Shown: positions 6,386 through 12,438 of the stretch, piece by piece
Position numbering within the stretch: the first letter of the stretch is position 1
Layout of the letters: each line of letters opens with the position of its first letter
NCBI GenBank assembly: GCA_021806345.1
Contig: JAJZXP010000119.1
Location: 1 to 12,438, forward strand
DNA length: 12,438 bases
Reading direction: 5' to 3'
Origin: Thermoplasmata archaeon
Lineage (GTDB): Archaea; Thermoplasmatota; Thermoplasmata; Thermoplasmatales; Thermoplasmataceae
The notes under the pieces: generated by a model
Database searches by the model: none
Told to the model about the DNA's origin: nothing
Seen by the model: the letters and a program-made list of their open reading frames with translations, nothing else
Program-made: the position numbers and the translations under genes

Positions 6386-7135
6386 TTATGGGGCAACCAA
6401 TCTTCCCCCATCTACAGGTATAAGGGCCCCCGTTATCCATGACGCCTTTTTAGAAGCTAGGAACGCGACCATTTCTCCTATATCTTCTGGGGTTCCCATT
6501 TTATGCAGAGGTAGTTTTTTAATGAGCCAGTCGAGATAATCTTCTGTGTATTGATCTTTATTTATGTCTGTAGCTATACCTCCCACTGCAAGACAATTTA
6601 CTCTTATATTATATTTTCCAAATGCTACAGCAAGGCTGCGTGTCATCGAAAACAGTGCTCCTTTCGTGGCATTGTAATGCACTTGAGTTTCAGAGCCTAA
6701 AAAAATCCCTATACTTCCTATATTAATTATTGACCCACCACTTTCCTTCATGTATCTTCCTGCTAACTGGGACATAAAAAAAGGTCCTGAAACGTTGGTT
6801 TCCCATGTTCTATTCCATACCTCAGGATCGATGTCAAATATATCTCTGAATGGACATATTGCGGCGTTGTTAACAAGTACGTCAACCCTACCAAATTTTG
6901 AAACTACTAGGTCAACAGCCTTTTTACATTCGTTATACGATGAAAGGTCAGCCTTAACTATTGTAAGTCTTTCTTTTCCAATCTCGCTAAGTAATGATTG
7001 AGCCTCCTTGTCATTATTTCCGTAAACGGCTGTAACCAAAGACCCGTTTTCAGCAAGTATCTTTGATATGCCACGCCCTATTCCACGGGTTCCACCAGTC
7101 ACTATGGATATTCTTCCATTCAGATCATTTTTCAT
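6386..7135 (-). CDS. Short-chain dehydrogenase, probable aldose (L-rhamnose-type) 1-dehydrogenase
   Basis: A 249-residue classical SDR. It has the nucleotide-binding motif TGGTRGIG (13-20), NNAA (89-92), and the catalytic residues Asn114, Ser141, Tyr154 and Lys158 (YNATK). The C-terminus DGGRLVAP and full length are typical of the glucose/rhamnose 1-dehydrogenase and acyl-carrier-reductase-like group. In context, next to a sugar transporter, RhaM and a rhamnonate-dehydratase-like gene, the best reading is an NAD(P)-dependent sugar 1-dehydrogenase making the aldonolactone; an SDR with this role on L-rhamnose is known in Thermoplasma acidophilum. The residues after the second strand, VYGNND (37-42), lack a clear Asp or Arg, so cofactor choice is uncertain. 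The gene follows the HTH_10 regulator by 53 bases on the same strand and may have its own promoter, since TATAAATTTAAG (7178-7167) lies upstream. Fatty-acid or other alcohol substrates cannot be excluded. Confidence 0.85.
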   Translation of the reverse strand: MKNDLNGRISIVTGGTRGIGRGISKILAENGSLVTAVYGNNDKEAQSLLSEIGKERLTIVKADLSSYNECKKAVDLVVSKFGRVDVLVNNAAICPFRDIFDIDPEVWNRTWETNVSGPFFMSQLAGRYMKESGGSIINIGSIGIFLGSETQVHYNATKGALFSMTRSLAVAFGKYNIRVNCLAVGGIATDINKDQYTEDYLDWLIKKLPLHKMGTPEDIGEMVAFLASKKASWITGALIPVDGGRLVAP

Positions 7136-7166
7136 GAAAATCTATTTCATAAGCGCAAATGGTATT

Positions 7167-7178
7167 CTTAAATTTATA
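7167..7178 (-). promoter_or_regulatory. Possible promoter of the dehydrogenase gene
   Basis: Minus-strand TATAAATTTAAG lies in the gap between the regulator stop and the dehydrogenase ATG. A start about 25 bases downstream would give a leader of roughly 10 bases. This would uncouple the dehydrogenase from the regulator. Confidence 0.45.
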
Positions 7179-7188
7179 TCCTGAAGTA

Positions 7189-7902
7189 TCAGATTGATTG
7201 CCTTTCGCTTGCGGCTAGAGAAAATATAGGCAGAGTTTTACCTACGAGTTTTTTTTCAGCTTTCGAAAGATATTCATGAGTTGTGGATGTCGAAATGCCC
7301 ATTATTTTAGCGATGTCCTGCAATGTGGCCTCTTTTGGGAACATATAATAGCCCGAAGAATAAGCAATCGATATTGCCATTATTTCTCTCTCGGATAGGG
7401 CGAGCATAGAAGGGAGATAGCTGTCTAAATCAACATTTAATGCGTGGAATGATGTTATTTTCCCAATATTTTCAAGTTCTGATCTAAAGTTCTTTACGTC
7501 ACTCTTTGGCAATATAGAAATCACCCTTTCTACACTATTTTTAACAATGTTTTCTTGAAAAATGGACCCATAATCCGACAAGGCAGACGCTACCATACTG
7601 TCATATGTCTCAGTAAATAATATTCGATAAAATGTACCTTTTCTATCAAGTGCTTTGACTTCTAGAACTCCTGTAACTTTTTTGGAACTTCGAAAATCAT
7701 TCATAAACCTTTTGAATACATCTTTTGAAGGTACTCTTATCTCAATCCCTGCAACAATTTTCTTTTTAGATGATATCGGCTTGCACAGTATAGTATGAGC
7801 CTTAACATTTTCATATTTAGTGCCACCGCTCCAACACCCGTAGTGGATAATGCTAAAATCCACCAGTACAAATATTTCCGCTTCACCTGAAAAAGTATGC
7901 AT
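7189..7902 (-). CDS. HTH_10 (Bat-type) transcriptional regulator
   Basis: A 237-residue archaeal regulator. The C-terminal domain (about 169-221) begins LSEREIMAISIAYSSGYY and contains EATLQDIAKIMGISTSTTHEYL-like helix-turn-helix segments, the hallmark of the HTH_10 family best known from haloarchaeal Bat. The N-terminal 160 residues form a poorly conserved sensing part with HYGCWS (20-25), and no PAS or GAF domain is evident. The ATG at 7902 has TTTATATA about 25 bases upstream, so the transcript should be leaderless. It is divergent from the MFS transporter with about 80 bases in between and precedes the dehydrogenase gene. The likely job is local control of sugar uptake and oxidation, with the sugar or an aldonate as effector; that is inferred from position. 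Confidence 0.85.
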   Translation of the reverse strand: MHTFSGEAEIFVLVDFSIIHYGCWSGGTKYENVKAHTILCKPISSKKKIVAGIEIRVPSKDVFKRFMNDFRSSKKVTGVLEVKALDRKGTFYRILFTETYDSMVASALSDYGSIFQENIVKNSVERVISILPKSDVKNFRSELENIGKITSFHALNVDLDSYLPSMLALSEREIMAISIAYSSGYYMFPKEATLQDIAKIMGISTSTTHEYLSKAEKKLVGKTLPIFSLAASERQSI

Positions 7903-7990
7903 ATCCCGTTAGCCAATTAATGTATATAAATATAGCTTATCCGTAATACTCGGGATGTTAAATTAAATACAGACAAGTATTATGGTCATA
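7903..7990. promoter_or_regulatory. Divergent promoter region of the regulator and transporter
   Basis: It contains a minus-strand TATA box (7923-7930) for the regulator and a plus-strand TTAAATTAAATA (7958-7969) for the transporter. Two candidate dyads are present: ATCCCG 7903-7908 with CGGGAT 7951-7956, and AATACT 7945-7950 with AGTATT 7976-7981. The CGGGAT arm lies directly upstream of the transporter TATA box and the ATCCCG arm lies at the regulator start, positions where a bound regulator could act on both genes. Confidence 0.5.
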
Positions 7991-9340
7991 ATGAATAAGT
8001 TTGCAAAGTCAATTGGAATGGGGAGCGTAATTTCATTTGGGGAATTTTTGGACGCTTTTTTTATTGTTGGCTTTTCGGTAGAACTTACTCGCCTGTCCCT
8101 GGCATATAAAATACCGGCTTTGTGGGTTGGTCTTGTGCCAGCAATTTTTGGATTTTCTTGGGCGACAACTGCTCTACTCGGTTCTCATCTTGCAGATAAG
8201 ATAGGGAGAAAGACAATCTATACCTATGACTTGATAATAATGCTTATAGGCACAACAATAATGCTCTCAAGCTCATACATAGGATATAATCTTCCTATAC
8301 TTGCGGTTGGATACGCAATAAACGGAGTTGGGGTTGGTTTTGATATTCCTGCTAGTGAAGCACTTTTAGCAGAGATATCTCCAACATCGCACAGAGGAAA
8401 GATAATGAGCCTGTCAAATATTTGGTGGTATATCGGTCCAATGGTCGCTCTTATTATTGCCCTTTTTTCACCAGCAACAATACAAAATTTTCGAAATGTC
8501 TTCTTTTTCGCAGTTATTTGGATAGTCTTTACACTTATTATGAGGAGATGGATAGTAGAATCTCCAAGATATCTTGCTCTGAAAGCTGAAATTTCGAAGA
8601 TTAATGCAGTCGGTTTGAATGAAGCAAACGGCGACTTAGAACAACAAAAAACATCAAAAGAACAATATGGAAATATAAAGACCTATAAGTGGAAGGAGCT
8701 TTTTAGCAAGAGATTTAGGGCATTTACAATTTATATTGTTTTTATGGATATATTCTTTGCCCTAGGCGCAACAATATTCGGAATTTACCTCCCTTACCTT
8801 GCGGTTACCCTTGGTAAAAAGGGATTTGTAGGAGGTGTAACTGATGATATGATTTGGTTCGGATTGACTATTATTGGCATACTTGTCTACTGGTCATTCA
8901 TTGACAAACCAGCATTTCCTCTTAGTCGCCGTATTGTTTTCATAATTAGCTCAATCGGTGTAGCCATAGGGTTTGCCTTATTCGGACTAAGCGATCTGAA
9001 GAGTTCATCGCTAATTATCATTTCAGTTGGATTAATAGGCTTCTTTCAGGGTTTCGGAATGTGGCCTCTTATATGGTTATGGGGAACAGAGGTCTTTCCA
9101 ACTGCAATTCGATCTGCTGGTAGAGGCGTTATGGGTTCGGTTCACAAATATTTTAGTTACAGTTGGACCTTTGTTTTTCCGGTTATTCTTATTGCCACTG
9201 GGATCAGAAATATAGCTTATGTAGTGGCTTTAGTTTCTGTTATTATGGCTGTTAGCACGATATGGCTTGCCCCAAGGGAAAGTGCTGGAAAGAGCCTAGA
9301 AGATCTAGAGTCAACTGGCCCATATTTGTTAGAAAAGTGA
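7991..9340 (+). CDS. MFS transporter, probable sugar or sugar-acid importer
   Basis: A 449-residue membrane protein with about 12 hydrophobic segments, of the major facilitator superfamily. Family signatures are GSHLADKIGRK (64-74) in the loop between helices 2 and 3, RGK (135-137) after helix 4, and ESPRYL (190-195) after helix 6, the PESPR signature of sugar porters and metabolite/proton symporters. The second half contains GTEVFPTAIRSAGRG, the matching signature before helix 11. A charged loop of about 40 residues separates the two halves. An ATG at 7982 would add three residues; I chose 7991 because TTAAATTAAATA is centred about 27 bases upstream of it. It is probably a proton-driven importer of the sugar handled by the neighbouring genes. 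The substrate is inferred from context only. A 9-bp hairpin overlaps its stop codon. Confidence 0.85.
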   Translation: MNKFAKSIGMGSVISFGEFLDAFFIVGFSVELTRLSLAYKIPALWVGLVPAIFGFSWATTALLGSHLADKIGRKTIYTYDLIIMLIGTTIMLSSSYIGYNLPILAVGYAINGVGVGFDIPASEALLAEISPTSHRGKIMSLSNIWWYIGPMVALIIALFSPATIQNFRNVFFFAVIWIVFTLIMRRWIVESPRYLALKAEISKINAVGLNEANGDLEQQKTSKEQYGNIKTYKWKELFSKRFRAFTIYIVFMDIFFALGATIFGIYLPYLAVTLGKKGFVGGVTDDMIWFGLTIIGILVYWSFIDKPAFPLSRRIVFIISSIGVAIGFALFGLSDLKSSSLIIISVGLIGFFQGFGMWPLIWLWGTEVFPTAIRSAGRGVMGSVHKYFSYSWTFVFPVILIATGIRNIAYVVALVSVIMAVSTIWLAPRESAGKSLEDLESTGPYLLEK

Positions 9341-9365
9341 CTGCTTGTGGAAATGTGCAGTCACT
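9336..9365 (+). terminator. Hairpin overlapping the MFS stop codon
   Basis: AGTGACTGC (9336-9344) and GCAGTCACT (9357-9365) form a perfect 9-bp stem with a 12-base loop. The stop codon TGA (9338-9340) lies within the left arm. It may terminate, process or protect the transporter mRNA and so reduce expression of the downstream MBL-fold genes. Confidence 0.5.
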
Positions 9366-9408
9366 AATCAAATATTTTACACAATGTCTAAGATTAATCT
9401 ATGAAGTA

Positions 9409-9414
9409 GAGGTG
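9409..9414 (+). promoter_or_regulatory. Ribosome-binding site deciding a GTG start
   Basis: GAGGTG ends 7 bases before the GTG at 9422, good Shine-Dalgarno spacing. It is the only clear Shine-Dalgarno site found in the window and fits an internal gene of a polycistronic mRNA, in contrast to the leaderless genes around it. Confidence 0.6.
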
Positions 9415-9421
9415 TACATTA

Positions 9422-10195
9422 GTGTATGATGACAGTATCTCTTTCGTCTGCTGTGGAAGGTTGATGGTTCCAAAATCTACAGTTTACTTTGGTGAATCTA
9501 TAGAGGAGATGACAACGATTTCTTTTTTTTCTTTTTTAATAAGAACAAAGGAAAAAAACTTCCTTATTAATACAGGATTTCCGAATAATACATCTGAGAT
9601 CGAACGTTTCTGGATCCGTAATGATCGCAGACAAAAGTTTTTAAAAGTAGGTACTGTTTTTGATTTACTTTCGCGTTTTAAGCTAACACCTAGTGATATT
9701 GACTATGTATTTCTAACCCCAATAGTTCAATATGCAACTGGAATGGTATATAAATTTCAAAAGGCAAAAGTTGTCCTGTCATCGAATGGATTTCTTGAAT
9801 CTATGTTTCATTGTGTTAAATCAAATAGTCCTGACAACCTCCCAGGTAGCTTCTATTTTGATTCTATAAATCGTAATTTTTTCCGGGAGTGGCCTTCTAA
9901 CGTTTGCCCAATAGGTGACTGTAAATTTGAAAAGTTAAGCATAAATGTTGAGCACTCTGGTCAGCATCACACCAGTAGCCTACTTATTTCTCTTGATATC
10001 AAAGGAAAAACTATTTCTTTTACTGATTCCATTTTCACTGCAAGAAACCTCGAGGAAAGATTACCTATTGGCGCAAGATATACCAATGAATATCCAAAAG
10101 ATTTATTTGATAAGCTTGAAAGCTCAGACATTGTAATTCCAATGATGGATTCAGGGCTGGAGACAAAATATCCAACTGGCATAATTCACCTTTAA
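9422..10195 (+). CDS. Metallo-beta-lactamase-fold protein lacking the zinc motif, paralogue 1
   Basis: A 257-residue protein with the N-terminal half of the MBL fold: the strand-turn NFLINTGFP (46-54) equals the usual LIDTG, and DIDYVFLTP (92-100) equals the strand before the HxHxDH motif. At that motif it reads TPIVQYATG (99-107), so all four metal-binding residues are replaced. Later landmarks are kept: EHSGQHHTSS (177-186) at the usual GHTPGS position and SFTDSIF (199-205) at the usual GDA. The last His of canonical enzymes is Met241 in VIPMMDS. It shares TP-Y-TG, HHxSS, the Asp and RNLEExLPIG with its neighbour paralogue, so these residues are under selection. It starts at GTG behind GAGGTG. 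It lies 81 bases after the MFS gene. A lactonase opening the aldonolactone is tempting, but a metal-free role or pseudoenzyme is equally possible. Confidence 0.75.
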   Translation: MYDDSISFVCCGRLMVPKSTVYFGESIEEMTTISFFSFLIRTKEKNFLINTGFPNNTSEIERFWIRNDRRQKFLKVGTVFDLLSRFKLTPSDIDYVFLTPIVQYATGMVYKFQKAKVVLSSNGFLESMFHCVKSNSPDNLPGSFYFDSINRNFFREWPSNVCPIGDCKFEKLSINVEHSGQHHTSSLLISLDIKGKTISFTDSIFTARNLEERLPIGARYTNEYPKDLFDKLESSDIVIPMMDSGLETKYPTGIIHL

Positions 10196-10272
10196 ATTAA
10201 AAGAACGTTTCCACTTGTAGTTGATCAAGTTTATCTACTAAATTTTCCATCATATCGTAAGCTGAAAATAAA

Positions 10273-11034
10273 ATGAAAAGCAACGTATTCGTGATCAATG
10301 TTATAAAAACAGGTGAATCAGAAGTGCCTGCACCGGAGGTTTTTTGGATGAATGGATGGAATCAATGGGAGAAACTCTCTTTCCATGCACTCCTGCTAAG
10401 GAACAAGAACATGAATTTCCTAATAAATACGGGTCTTCCATCCGATCTCAGCGAGAGAAATAGAGCTATGGTAGATTTCGGCGGAGAACGCTGTATTTTC
10501 AGACCAAATGACATTACCAGTGAACTGAAACGTCTTGGCGTAGAAACTTCTGAAATTAACGGGATATCCTTTACCCCGTTGCAGGATTATACAACAGGAG
10601 GAATCCCACTGTTCCACAATGCGAAAATATATCTAGACAGAAGAGGATGGACAGAGGATATTGTGGCACCGCGTGTCAGGAAACATCAGCCAAGAAATAT
10701 GTTCATTCCTGATCAGAATCTACGCTATCTGATGTTCGACGCATGGAACCGCGTTATTTTCTTCGACAGCATGTTCCCTTACAACATAGTCCCCGGTCTC
10801 ACAGTCATGTGGGTAGGATGCCATCACCGTTCATCACTGGCTTTCCAGATTTCAACCAGATCAGGTAACGTCATTTTTTCGGATTGCTCTTTCAAGAATA
10901 GAAATCTAGAGGAAAACATACCCATAGGAATCGCTGAAAATACCTTAGAATGCCTTGATGCATATTCAAAATTCAGGGGAAAAGGCACATTCCTCTCTGC
11001 ATATGATCCAGAGATTGATGGTCTGGAATTTTAG
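10273..11034 (+). CDS. Metallo-beta-lactamase-fold protein lacking the zinc motif, paralogue 2
   Basis: A 253-residue paralogue of the preceding gene and collinear with it. NFLINTGLP (48-56) is the LIDTG turn; ISFTPLQDYTTGG (98-110) is the HxHxDH region with Pro, Gln, Tyr and Thr in place of the ligands; VGCHHRSS (181-188), SDCSF (203-207) and RNLEENIPIG (210-219) match the neighbour; LSAYDPEI (241-248) ends the fold with Tyr in place of the last His. Compared with paralogue 1 it keeps the second Gly of the loop (TGG) and a fuller AYDP end, so it may be nearer the ancestral form, and it looks somewhat richer in G+C. The ATG has no clear Shine-Dalgarno site; 77 bases separate it from the first copy. 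Function is unknown; lactone hydrolysis within the sugar pathway is a hypothesis. Confidence 0.78.
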   Translation: MKSNVFVINVIKTGESEVPAPEVFWMNGWNQWEKLSFHALLLRNKNMNFLINTGLPSDLSERNRAMVDFGGERCIFRPNDITSELKRLGVETSEINGISFTPLQDYTTGGIPLFHNAKIYLDRRGWTEDIVAPRVRKHQPRNMFIPDQNLRYLMFDAWNRVIFFDSMFPYNIVPGLTVMWVGCHHRSSLAFQISTRSGNVIFSDCSFKNRNLEENIPIGIAENTLECLDAYSKFRGKGTFLSAYDPEIDGLEF

Positions 11035-11459
11035 TCATCTGGAAACTAGCTCTCCGCTGCAGACATTATCCTGTGCAGTAGTTTTTAATATATAGTCAAG
11101 GGTGTTTGTAGATAAGCCAATTCTCTAATTGTATGAAGATGACGAATAAAAAATCCGTTCATTTTATTTGTTTCCTTTGAGACCGCGCCAATATTGTATG
11201 TGTCTATCTTCTTTTCGCGGTTCACAAGTTCACCTATAATTTTTCTGCGAAACTTTCCATTCCTTCTTTGTTGGATAACTTTTTAATTTTGTTAATATAA
11301 CTATTTCCGTGTAAACCAATTAAAAAACGAGCGGCTATATTGGAACGTTAGACTCATTTTACACCTCACTGATTATGAACGGCTATCTAAATTACGTAAA
11401 AGTTACGGCGTACTCAATCTAATGCAAAAGTGACATTGAAAAATTACAAACCGGAATCT
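11035..11459. other. Non-coding gap between the MBL-fold pair and the Fic gene
   Basis: No recognised gene is present. The left end has a 5-bp hairpin followed by five T. On the minus strand 11085-11282 is open for about 65 codons, reading FRRKIIGELVNREKKID and later RHLHTIRELAY before TAA at 11085-11087. It lacks an ATG until its last 25 codons, so it is at best a remnant and I cannot assign it. The remainder is AT-rich with no clear structure. Confidence 0.45.
11057..11086 (+). terminator. Possible terminator after the MBL-fold pair
   Basis: CTGCA (11057-11061) and TGCAG (11074-11078) form a short stem with a 12-base loop, followed after TAG by TTTTT (11082-11086). A T run after a stem fits an archaeal intrinsic terminator, though the stem is weak. 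Confidence 0.35.
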
Positions 11460-12359
11460 TTATCGTCCTTTGATTCCTTTATAGATCTCTAACGCTGCGG
11501 GGCTAGTATGCCATACGTTATTCCAGCGAAATCCAGGAAGTTCGCCCTGATTAGTTCTTAGTGCCATGTATTTTACAGAATAATCTATACCAGTGACTTC
11601 TTTCGCTCGTTGCAGTGTCATTAACTGATCCGCTTTGGACCCAACTTTATCAAGAAAGAAGATGAGTGATCTGGACATATTGATTTCTAGGAACGATTTC
11701 AACTGATTCACTCCATTGTAGTGAGCAGCTTCGAGTGCATCAAGGTAGGCTGCTCTATCATACGGAAGAATGTTTACTAACGGCCAATTATGGTTGAGAA
11801 AGTGTATGTTCAAAAGCAATCTTCCCACTCTTCCGTTACCATCTGAGAAAGGATGTATGGATTCAAAATCAAAGTGCATTTCTGCCGCTTGATGGAATAT
11901 ATCATCCCTTGAAAGTTCATTTTCTACGTACTTCTGCTCCCACTTTTGCAGAAGAGACAAGAGTTTCTCTACCCTAGGAGATGAGTGTCTGGATCCAGGT
12001 ATTTTTACGTTGACTTTTCTCCATTGTCCCGCATCCGAAAGTTTCCCGTGGAAAATGATATTATGTAATTCCAGAGCGCTTTTCATGTTTATTTCAGATA
12101 TATTTCCGCTAACTACTTCGGCTAAAGCTGAACTGTGCTGAACTGTTTCTATAAGATCCTTCACAGGACGATTTGATACTGTTGTCCCTGTTTCTATTAT
12201 CCTAGTCACTTCCTTAAGAGTCAGAGTGTTTCCTTCTATTGCATTTGTTCCCCAAGTATTCAGTATGAGTGTTTCTTGTAGAGTTTTTTCTGGCATATTG
12301 CGAATTGAACCTCGATCCAGTAGTCTTTCTCTAAGTTTATTCAATATGTATCTATCCAT
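11460..12359 (-). CDS. Fic/DOC family protein (probable AMPylator) with C-terminal helix-turn-helix-like domain
   Basis: A 299-residue Fic-domain protein. The core motif HPFSDGNGRVGR (169-180) is the complete canonical HPFxDGNGRxxR sequence, with catalytic His169, so it should transfer a nucleotide, usually AMP from ATP, to a hydroxyl of a target protein. The N-terminal region holds TNAIEGN (38-44), which fits the inhibitory motif [S/T]xxxE[G/N]; Glu42 would block productive ATP binding, as in class II Fic proteins that regulate themselves. The last 55 residues, including GELPGFRWNNVWHTSPAALEIY split over 272-293, resemble the small winged helix-turn-helix of excisionase-like DNA-binding tails. 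Upstream in-frame codons reach a TTG at 12419; I chose ATG 12359 because GATATAAA (12382-12389) sits 26 bases before it, with 12377 as an alternative. No antitoxin gene is adjacent. The target is unknown. Confidence 0.85.
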   Translation of the reverse strand: MDRYILNKLRERLLDRGSIRNMPEKTLQETLILNTWGTNAIEGNTLTLKEVTRIIETGTTVSNRPVKDLIETVQHSSALAEVVSGNISEINMKSALELHNIIFHGKLSDAGQWRKVNVKIPGSRHSSPRVEKLLSLLQKWEQKYVENELSRDDIFHQAAEMHFDFESIHPFSDGNGRVGRLLLNIHFLNHNWPLVNILPYDRAAYLDALEAAHYNGVNQLKSFLEINMSRSLIFFLDKVGSKADQLMTLQRAKEVTGIDYSVKYMALRTNQGELPGFRWNNVWHTSPAALEIYKGIKGR

Positions 12360-12381
12360 TTCATGGAATAAGTGCATATAT

Positions 12382-12389
12382 GATATAAA
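12382..12389 (-). promoter_or_regulatory. TATA box of the Fic gene, leaderless
   Basis: Minus-strand TTTATATC is centred about 26 bases upstream of the ATG at 12359. This spacing argues against the upstream TTG (12419) and ATG (12377) starts. Confidence 0.55.
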
Positions 12390-12438
12390 AGGATATATGA
12401 TGATATTGATATATATCAAACTCTATATGTATGGTATG

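Noticed and set aside
12360..12419. A 20-residue N-terminal extension of the Fic protein starting at TTG
   Set aside because: The extension covers the TATA box at 12382-12389 and reads as AT-rich, Ile/Tyr-rich sequence typical of translated promoter DNA.
1..12438. tRNA or rRNA genes, CRISPR arrays, replication origins
   Set aside because: I found no cloverleaf-like sequence, no regularly spaced direct repeats and no rRNA-like conserved stretch on either strand.

Overview
The window looks like archaeal chromosome, most probably from the Thermoplasmatales (Ferroplasma, Acidiplasma, Cuniculiplasma or Thermoplasma-like). This is inferred from TATA boxes placed about 24-27 bases upstream of start codons (leaderless transcripts), an HTH_10 regulator, AT-rich genes using ATA, AGA and AGG codons, and an archaeal IS66 element. 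I could not run a database search, so the species is open.

Layout from left to right. 1-309 is non-coding and ends in a leaderless promoter. 310-1233 (+) encodes an NAD(P)-dependent D-2-hydroxyacid dehydrogenase. 1234-1759 is non-coding with one possible vestige. 1760-2065 (+) is an L-rhamnose mutarotase (rhaM). 2439-3593 (-) is an L-rhamnonate-dehydratase-like enolase-superfamily enzyme. 3705-5383 is a complete IS66-family element with 16-bp terminal repeats, a perfect 8-bp target duplication, a transposase and an overlapping 98-codon partner gene. 5394-5900 (-) is a heavily frameshifted IS1634-type transposase. 5883-6368 (+) is a broken IstB-like ATPase. 6386-7135 (-) is a short-chain dehydrogenase and 7189-7902 (-) an HTH_10 regulator. 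Divergent from these, 7991-9340 (+) is an MFS transporter, followed by two tandem metallo-beta-lactamase-fold paralogues (9422-10195 and 10273-11034). 11035-11459 is non-coding, and 11460-12359 (-) is a Fic-domain protein.

Apart from the mobile elements and Fic, the genes read as a sugar-oxidation island, probably for L-rhamnose or a similar deoxy sugar. The MFS protein would import the sugar, RhaM would interconvert its anomers, the SDR would oxidise it to a lactone, a lactonase would open the lactone and the enolase-superfamily enzyme would dehydrate the aldonic acid. The HTH_10 protein, divergent from the transporter, is the natural regulator. No aldolase or diketo-acid hydrolase for the last step is present, and the roles of the hydroxyacid dehydrogenase and the two MBL-fold proteins are not proven. 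Insertion sequences now sit between the dehydratase and the dehydrogenase.

The most unusual content is the pair of MBL-fold proteins. Both have lost the HxHxDH zinc motif but share a different conserved residue set, so they are either pseudoenzymes or a noncanonical hydrolase family. Next in interest are the dehydratase with a replaced third metal ligand and the IS66 element with a palindromic promoter and an unexplained conserved-looking partner gene.
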